10,177 nucleotides of DNA, taken from assembly GCA_963579925.1 (NCBI GenBank), contig CAUZJA010000093.1, forward strand, positions 1-10,177, in the 5' to 3' direction. The DNA is from UBA1151 sp963579925 (GTDB lineage Bacteria > Chloroflexota > Dehalococcoidia > Lucifugimonadales > Lucifugimonadaceae). Of this stretch, positions 6,415 through 10,177 are shown in pieces. The notes under the pieces were generated by a model that worked only from the letters and a program-made list of their open reading frames with translations, ran no database searches and was not told the DNA's origin. How positions within the stretch are numbered: position 1 is the stretch's first letter; every line of letters starts with the position of its first letter. The position numbers were made by a program, and so were the translations under genes.

Positions 6415-7170
6415 TTAGCCCCGGCCGATGTACGGCATCTTCGTCGCCATGATGGTCATGAACTGGATGTTCACCCCCAGCGGTAAGTTGGAGATGTAGA
6501 GCACCTGCTCGCCAACGTGGTCCACGTCGAAGCGAGGCTCTGGCACCACTTCGCCGTGCGCCTGCAACTGTCCGTCCGTGGACCCGGCCGTCATCGGTGT
6601 CGCCGCGTTTCCAATATCGATCTGCGAGCACGCTATGTCATACTTGCGACCATCAAGCGACGTTGAACGTGTCAGTCCGGTCACGCCGTGCTTGGTTGCC
6701 GTGTACGGCGCAGAGCCAGGCCTTGGTACGTAGGCTGAGATGGAGCCGTTGTTGATGATGCGACCACCCATCGGGTCCTGATCCTTCATGATGAGCATTG
6801 CTTCGCGTGTGCAAAGGAATGTGCCGGTGAGGTTGATATCGACAACAGACTGCCATTGCTCAACTGTCAGCATCTCTAGCGAAGGAGCGCTGGCACCAAT
6901 ACCGGCGTTGTTGAAGAGAACGTCCACTCGGCCAAACGCGGCCATGGTCTGCTTGAAAACGTTCGCCACGGCGTCTGCGTTACCCGCATCGGCTGAAACG
7001 GGCAGCGCGTTTGCAGATGCATCGCCCGCAAGCTGAGCCGTCTCTTCCAGTGCGTCCAACCGACGTCCTACCAGCGTGACGTTGTAGCCGTCGCCCAGCA
7101 ACGCCAGCGCCGCGCTACGTCCCACACCGGAACCGGCGCCCGTAATAACTGCAACTCTCTTATCGGCCAT
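6415..7170 (-). CDS. Short-chain dehydrogenase/reductase (classical SDR)
   Basis: A 251-residue NAD(P)-dependent oxidoreductase with a Rossmann fold, cytoplasmic. The nucleotide-binding motif is TGAGSGVG (10-17), followed by VGRR (34-37), whose arginines suggest NADP(H) preference. NNAG lies at 87-90, Asn113 in DINLTG, and the catalytic Ser143, Tyr156 and Lys160 in NNGSIS and YTATK. The post-active-site segment reads QIDIGNAATPM where many SDRs have a PG motif, and the C-terminus LGVNIQFMTIMATKMP is a recurrent SDR tail. ATG at 7170 has GGAG nine bases upstream. It is first in a minus-strand pair with the HpcH/HpaI aldolase, so it may oxidise the aldolase substrate precursor or reduce the released aldehyde. 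Fold and catalysis are sure; substrate is not known. Confidence 0.92.
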   Translation of the reverse strand: MADKRVAVITGAGSGVGRSAALALLGDGYNVTLVGRRLDALEETAQLAGDASANALPVSADAGNADAVANVFKQTMAAFGRVDVLFNNAGIGASAPSLEMLTVEQWQSVVDINLTGTFLCTREAMLIMKDQDPMGGRIINNGSISAYVPRPGSAPYTATKHGVTGLTRSTSLDGRKYDIACSQIDIGNAATPMTAGSTDGQLQAHGEVVPEPRFDVDHVGEQVLYISNLPLGVNIQFMTIMATKMPYIGRG

Positions 7171-7307
7171 TTATCTCGACTCCGTGATCTATTTGCCTTG
7201 TTTGCTGAGTGGCGATTCTACAACGACGGCAAATTATTCCTAAGTAAGCGAGTGACCACTTACCCCGCTGGTCGGAAACTGCCCCCAATTCCTACCAAAT
7301 CCTCAAG

Positions 7308-7335
7308 GGAACCACTTCCTGTTGAGAGGTGTAAT
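7308..7335 (+). promoter_or_regulatory. Possible ECF-type autoregulatory promoter before the sigma gene
   Basis: GGAACC at 7308-7313 resembles the GGAAC -35 element of many ECF sigma factors; a TAAT-containing box (7332-7335) lies where a -10 would be. Transcription would begin within a few bases of the ATG at 7343, making the mRNA nearly leaderless. A second GGAAAC occurs at 7274-7279. The rest of the divergent region 7171-7342 shows only a short dyad, GTAAG/CTTAC (7244-7248 and 7259-7263). This is a visual match only. Confidence 0.22.
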
Positions 7336-7342
7336 AAGAGTG

Positions 7343-7969
7343 ATGGACCAAGACTCCGGCCCAGTACGGGCAGATACAGATCTTGATGAGGGCAAACTCA
7401 TTGAGCTAGTTCTAGACGGTTCAGGCGCGTCATACGATTTGCTTGTGAAGCAGTGCCAGGAAGTTGTATTCCGCGTGGCATGGCTACTCCTGCGGGATAG
7501 CGATGCCGCTGAAGATGCGGCTCAGTCTGCGTTCATTAAGGAGTACCACGCGTTCAATAGATTCGATAGGAAACGACCATTCAAGCCCTGGCTACTCCAG
7601 ATCGTCAGCAACGAAGCCCACAATATGCGGAGATCAGCCGCGCGCCGCACCACGCTGGTGGAGAGCGCCGGCTACAACCAGGATTGGGACGCTGCAGTCG
7701 AGTCGCCGGAGTCACACGCTGTGCGAGGTGAACAGAGCGAACGCCTGCTGGAGGCCATCAGCAAGCTGGATGATCGCGACCAGAACGTGCTTCATCTCCG
7801 CTACTACATGCAACTTTCGGAAGCGGAGATGTCCGATGCGATGGCCGTGCGCAAAGGCACCGTCAAATCGCGTCTCTCACGTGCGCAGAAACGTCTCAAA
7901 GAGCTTATCGACAGCGATTACCCCGATCTCGCATCTTCAATGGTCAACACCGCGGCGAGCGAACTCTGA
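7343..7969 (+). CDS. ECF-family RNA polymerase sigma factor
   Basis: A 208-residue sigma-70 family protein with only regions 2 and 4, the hallmark of extracytoplasmic-function sigma factors. Region 2 spans about 31-101, including DAAEDAAQSAFIKEY (54-68) and the promoter-melting FKPWLLQIVSNEAHN (80-94). A short acidic linker follows. Region 4 spans about 134-188, with LDDRDQNVLHLRYYMQLSEAE leading into the DNA-binding helix around VRKGTVKSRLSRAQKRL (169-185). ATG at 7343 is chosen; TTG at 7322 would add seven residues and has no ribosome binding site, while AGAGG/AAGAG-like sequence lies upstream of the ATG. Its TGA overlaps the next gene's ATG by one base, the usual coupling of an ECF factor to its anti-sigma. 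It directs RNA polymerase to a stress or envelope regulon that cannot be deduced here. Confidence 0.92.
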   Translation: MDQDSGPVRADTDLDEGKLIELVLDGSGASYDLLVKQCQEVVFRVAWLLLRDSDAAEDAAQSAFIKEYHAFNRFDRKRPFKPWLLQIVSNEAHNMRRSAARRTTLVESAGYNQDWDAAVESPESHAVRGEQSERLLEAISKLDDRDQNVLHLRYYMQLSEAEMSDAMAVRKGTVKSRLSRAQKRLKELIDSDYPDLASSMVNTAASEL

Positions 7970-8271
7970 TGGCCAGCCAGAACGTCCCCAACCACCTCTT
8001 CGAGCAGTGGATGCGAAAAGCTGTCGACTCCACGCGGTATCCAGACACGCCACCGATTAGCCGCAACGTCATGATCCATATCGTCTCAGACCAGAGCATC
8101 GCCCCCGGCCAGCAATCTCGATCGCGCTACAGGTGGTTCCCCTTCCACGTATCACGTCCAATAGGAATGGTAGCTGCCGTTGTGATCGCTACACTCATCG
8201 TGACGACTATTGCATCACCTTCAGTTCGAACCGGCATGCAAACGTTCTTTGAAAGGATCATCCCGTGGTAA
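7969..8271 (+). CDS. Small single-pass membrane protein, putative anti-sigma factor
   Basis: A 100-residue protein translationally coupled to the ECF sigma gene (TGATG overlap). Its layout is a soluble N-terminus of about 62 residues, one transmembrane helix at about 64-82 (IGMVAAVVIATLIVTTIAS), and a short outer tail ending FFERIIPW. Position and topology fit an anti-sigma factor holding the sigma at the membrane. It has no Cys at all, so the HxxxCxxC zinc-finger anti-sigma motif is absent, and the outer tail of about 18 residues is too short for a sensor domain. The segment SPSVRTGMQTFFERIIPW resembles the start of longer outer domains in some membrane anti-sigmas, so this may be a shortened relative. 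Several stops follow in frame and no continuation is visible. Function is inferred from context. Confidence 0.72.
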   Translation: MASQNVPNHLFEQWMRKAVDSTRYPDTPPISRNVMIHIVSDQSIAPGQQSRSRYRWFPFHVSRPIGMVAAVVIATLIVTTIASPSVRTGMQTFFERIIPW

Positions 8272-8303
8272 GTCGCCGATGAAGCCAAATAGCTCCGACA
8301 ACC

Positions 8304-8330
8304 CGGTAGGGGCAGGCCCCCGCGCCTGCC
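8304..8330. repeat. GTAG-headed REP-like palindrome, single unit
   Basis: CGGTAGG is followed by a seven-base stem GGCAGGC/GCCTGCC (8311-8317 and 8324-8330) with a six-base loop. The GTAG head and GC-rich hairpin match the layout of the doublet at 5468-5568, with the stem sequence diverged. It lies between the putative anti-sigma gene and the next small gene, inside the presumed operon. Confidence 0.6.
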
Positions 8331-8351
8331 TGCGGCACCGATAACAAACAC

Positions 8352-8357
8352 AGGAGG
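8352..8357 (+). promoter_or_regulatory. Consensus Shine-Dalgarno AGGAGG for the 83-residue membrane protein
   Basis: A perfect AGGAGG sits six bases before ATG at 8364. It is the strongest ribosome binding site in the window and the main evidence that the small downstream frame is a real gene. Confidence 0.8.
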
Positions 8358-8363
8358 CAACCA

Positions 8364-8615
8364 ATGCCAGAACAAAAGACCCTAACCGGGAACCATCAAA
8401 AGCGCAGCACACATCGCTTAGTGATCAAGCGCGCAACCGCATTTCTCACGACGCCGTGGATGACCACTACAGCGCCACCGCACCCGGCCTCTCTGGCGCA
8501 CATGAACTCTGGCCCAAGCTTCTGGACGGAGCATCAGGGCAAGATCATTCTGGCCGTCATCCTGATCCCGATTCTGCGGATCATCTCCACCTACATCTGG
8601 GGACAGCGCTATTAG
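8364..8615 (+). CDS. Small membrane protein of unknown function downstream of the ECF/anti-sigma pair
   Basis: I do not recognise this 83-residue protein. A perfect AGGAGG at optimal spacing supports the ATG at 8364. The N-terminal half is basic, with a Thr/Pro-rich middle (29-42). One clear transmembrane helix lies at about 60-78 (KIILAVILIPILRIISTYI), and the tail WGQRY is short. It sits 92 bases after the putative anti-sigma and before a terminator-like hairpin, so it is probably the third gene of the sigma operon or a member of its regulon. Another frame across about 8420-8519 gives an equally plausible hydrophilic peptide (DQARNRISHDAVDDHYSATA, then PGLSGAHELWP) that would join smoothly to the membrane helix after two compensating shifts. 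The middle section may therefore be affected by sequence error or mutation. Confidence 0.65.
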   Translation: MPEQKTLTGNHQKRSTHRLVIKRATAFLTTPWMTTTAPPHPASLAHMNSGPSFWTEHQGKIILAVILIPILRIISTYIWGQRY

Positions 8616-8623
8616 CGATATGT

Positions 8624-8648
8624 AAGCCTCTCAGTCACTGGAGGCTTT
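8624..8648 (+). terminator. Hairpin with short T run after the sigma operon
   Basis: AAGCCTC (8624-8630) pairs with GAGGCTT (8641-8647) across a ten-base loop, followed by only TTT. It starts eight bases after the stop of the 83-residue gene, so placement fits a terminator, but the T tract is weak. Confidence 0.45.
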
Positions 8649-8655
8649 CACCAAC

Positions 8656-8678
8656 TGGTAGCCGCCGGGCTCGCCCGG
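8656..8678. repeat. GTAG-headed REP-like palindrome, single unit
   Basis: TGGTAGCCG precedes a perfect CCGGGC-TC-GCCCGG hairpin (8665-8678). Head and layout match the other two intergenic sites at 5468-5568 and 8304-8330. It lies just after the hairpin that ends the sigma operon. The remaining sequence up to the GMC gene holds only the dyad at 8799-8822. Confidence 0.55.
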
Positions 8679-8798
8679 CCCTCCGCTGCATACGAGACAT
8701 GTTTCCGTCACCTCGATAACAGCACATGCCGAGATGGCAGATTCGCTCGTCAGCCCACCCGCGTACCATCTCCGCCCCCTTATCCTGTATTCTCCGTA

Positions 8799-8822
8799 AT
8801 GCTCGCCACTAGCGTTGAGCAT
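8799..8822. promoter_or_regulatory. Spaced dyad ATGCTC-N12-GAGCAT upstream of the GMC gene
   Basis: Six-base perfect arms separated by twelve bases end 47 bases before the TTG start at 8870. The spacing would suit a dimeric helix-turn-helix regulator, or a hairpin in the leader. A dyad of this size can arise by chance, so it is a weak call. Confidence 0.25.
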
Positions 8823-8855
8823 CAAGTATCGCGTGCAATTTCCAGAATTCGCTGT

Positions 8856-8860
8856 GAGGG
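8856..8860 (+). promoter_or_regulatory. Shine-Dalgarno GAGGG that supports the TTG start of the GMC gene
   Basis: GAGGG lies nine bases before TTG at 8870. The frame is closed upstream by TGA at 8855-8857 and has no ATG or GTG before the FAD motif, so TTG is the best start. Confidence 0.6.
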
Positions 8861-8869
8861 ATTTTAGCT

Positions 8870-10177
8870 TTGACACAGTCCAGTCAGGATGACCAGATCG
8901 CAGACGTCCTGATCATTGGCGCGGGCGCGTCTGGCGCTGCGGTGGCGTGGAAGTTGAGCGAAGAGGGCTTCAACGTGGTCTGTCTGGAGCAGGGCCGGTG
9001 GGTTCGCCCGGAGAACTACGTGACGGGTGATGCCGATTGGGAGCTGCGACAACTGACCGACTGGGCGTTTGATCCCAACGTTCGGCAGCGGCCGGAAGAC
9101 TATCCCGTAAATGACAAGAACTCGCCAATTAGTCCGCTGATGTTTAACGCCGTTGGTGGAAGCACGATTCACTGGACTGCGCACACTCCACGAATGCATC
9201 CGTCTGACTTCCGCGTGAAAAGTCTCGATGGCGTCGCCGATGACTGGCCTTTGACTTACTTTGATCTTGAGCCGTTCTACGATCTCAACGACGAGATGAT
9301 GGGCTGCTCTGGGATCTCTGGCGACCCGGCAAATCCGCCACGAAGCCCCCGGCAGATGCCCCCGCTGGGTCTGGGCGAGGATGGCAAGAAGCTTGTTGAT
9401 GGGTTCGAGAAGCTTGGCTGGCACTGGTGGCCTTCTGACTCGTACGTGAACTCCGTCCCGTACGGCGATAATCGGGGCGCCTGCAACTACTGCGGCCCCA
9501 ACGGCCTGGGTTGCAAGGTCAAGGCGAAGGCCTCCACAGATATCACCTACTGGCCCCACGCAATCGAAAACGGTGCCAAGTTGCGAACGCGCTGCCGCGT
9601 CACTCAGATAACGGTCGACGATGAGGGAGTGGCAACCGGCGCGGAGTATCTTGATCGCAACGGCCGGCTGCGTCATCAGGCTGCGAAGTCCGTAGTGCTT
9701 GCCGCGAACGGCGTCGGTACGCCTCGACTGATGCTGATGTCTAAATCAGACGCTCACCCGGAGGGGTTGGCGAACAGTTCTGGGCTGGTCGGCAAGAACC
9801 TGATGTTTCATCCGTACGCCTTGGTCATGGGTGTGTTCCCGGAGTCGCTGGAATCATGGAAGGGCCCTCAGGGCAACATCTTCATGAGCCAGGAGTTCTA
9901 CGAGACCGACCCGCGCAAAGACTTCGTACGAGGCTATTCGTATCAGATCATTCGAGGCAGCGGCCCCGCATGGCAGGCGCGTGGCGGCATCGATAAGCCC
10001 CTACCGTGGGGCGAGGGGCATCACGAGGCATTTGCCAGCAAGTTTGGCAAGGGAATCGGCATGGCCGTCATCAGCGAAGACCTTCCGGAAGAGCACAACA
10101 CCGTCACGTTGGACGATCATCTCGTGGACGGCTCAAATCTTCCCGCACCCAAGGTCGATTACACGCTGAACACCAAC
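8870..10177 (+). CDS. GMC-family FAD-dependent oxidoreductase (5' 436 codons; 3' end beyond window)
   Basis: A flavoprotein of the glucose-methanol-choline oxidoreductase superfamily that oxidises alcohols or sugars; acceptor and substrate are unknown. The FAD dinucleotide motif is GAGASG (17-22) with the ribose-binding acid Glu40 in VVCLEQG. FNAVGGSTIHW (92-102) is the second FAD signature. A cysteine cluster CNYCGPNGLGC (Cys205, Cys208, Cys215), followed by KAST, resembles the segment of the gluconate 2-dehydrogenase/sugar dehydrogenase branch. VVLAANGVGTPRLMLMS (275-291) is the GMC second signature, and LMFHP (311-315) follows. No Tat or Sec signal is seen at the N-terminus. The frame runs open to the right edge; the C-terminal catalytic His/Asn motif lies outside. 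The start is TTG at 8870. It begins 254 bases after the small membrane protein and behind a hairpin, so it is probably a separate transcript. Confidence 0.92.
   Translation, partial: MTQSSQDDQIADVLIIGAGASGAAVAWKLSEEGFNVVCLEQGRWVRPENYVTGDADWELRQLTDWAFDPNVRQRPEDYPVNDKNSPISPLMFNAVGGSTIHWTAHTPRMHPSDFRVKSLDGVADDWPLTYFDLEPFYDLNDEMMGCSGISGDPANPPRSPRQMPPLGLGEDGKKLVDGFEKLGWHWWPSDSYVNSVPYGDNRGACNYCGPNGLGCKVKAKASTDITYWPHAIENGAKLRTRCRVTQITVDDEGVATGAEYLDRNGRLRHQAAKSVVLAANGVGTPRLMLMSKSDAHPEGLANSSGLVGKNLMFHPYALVMGVFPESLESWKGPQGNIFMSQEFYETDPRKDFVRGYSYQIIRGSGPAWQARGGIDKPLPWGEGHHEAFASKFGKGIGMAVISEDLPEEHNTVTLDDHLVDGSNLPAPKVDYTLNTN

Noticed and set aside
7215..7220. TAGAAT on the minus strand as a -10 box for the SDR-aldolase operon.
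   Set aside because: The -10 match is good (5 of 6), but no acceptable -35 lies 16-18 bases upstream, so it is not strong enough to list as a feature.
8864..9676. Long minus-strand open frame opposite the GMC gene (about 270 codons).
   Set aside because: The plus strand encodes a clear FAD oxidoreductase with ordered motifs; the antisense protein shows no domain.

Overview
The window looks like a piece of a free-living bacterial chromosome: moderately GC-rich by eye, densely packed, with several TTG starts that carry good ribosome binding sites. The gene mix suggests a Chloroflexota bacterium of the marine SAR202 type: tandem mandelate-racemase/galactonate-dehydratase-like enolase-superfamily paralogues, an HpcH/HpaI aldolase, an SDR, a GMC oxidoreductase, CE7-like esterases and an MFS exporter-like carrier. 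That lineage is known for expanded enolase-superfamily and oxidoreductase families. The assignment is inference from gene content; no marker gene is present.

Layout. (1) Positions 1-2583, minus strand: a CE7-type acyl esterase, a divergent paralogue of it joined by an ATGA overlap, then the N-terminal half of an MFS transporter that runs off the left edge. (2) Positions 2712-5403, plus strand, divergent from block 1: two paralogous acid-sugar dehydratase-like enzymes and a single-domain rhodanese, closed by a compact intrinsic terminator. (3) Positions 5422-5576: a convergent intergenic region holding an inverted pair of REP-like palindromes. (4) Positions 5577-7170, minus strand: an SDR followed by an HpcH/HpaI class II aldolase. 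(5) Positions 7343-8615, plus strand: an ECF sigma factor, an overlapping small single-pass membrane protein (putative anti-sigma), and an 83-residue membrane protein with a consensus Shine-Dalgarno. (6) From 8870 to the right edge, plus strand: a GMC-family FAD oxidoreductase, truncated by the window.

How the genes may work together. Blocks 1, 2 and 4, perhaps with the GMC enzyme, have the right enzyme classes for a non-phosphorylative sugar-acid route. The esterase would deacylate, GMC or SDR enzymes would oxidise, the dehydratases would make 2-keto-3-deoxy acids, and the HpaI-type aldolase would cleave them to pyruvate plus an aldehyde. This is a hypothesis from enzyme classes and adjacency; no substrate can be read from the sequence.

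Most notable observations: (a) the second esterase has Asp where its neighbour has the nucleophilic Ser, while the neighbour has lost the Gln of the RGQ motif that the second one keeps; (b) three intergenic regions carry GTAG-headed palindromes resembling RAYT-type REP elements, one as an inverted doublet (REPIN-like); (c) the ECF operon carries two very small membrane proteins, and the putative anti-sigma lacks a zinc-finger motif. I saw no rRNA, tRNA, CRISPR array, transposase or prophage gene.
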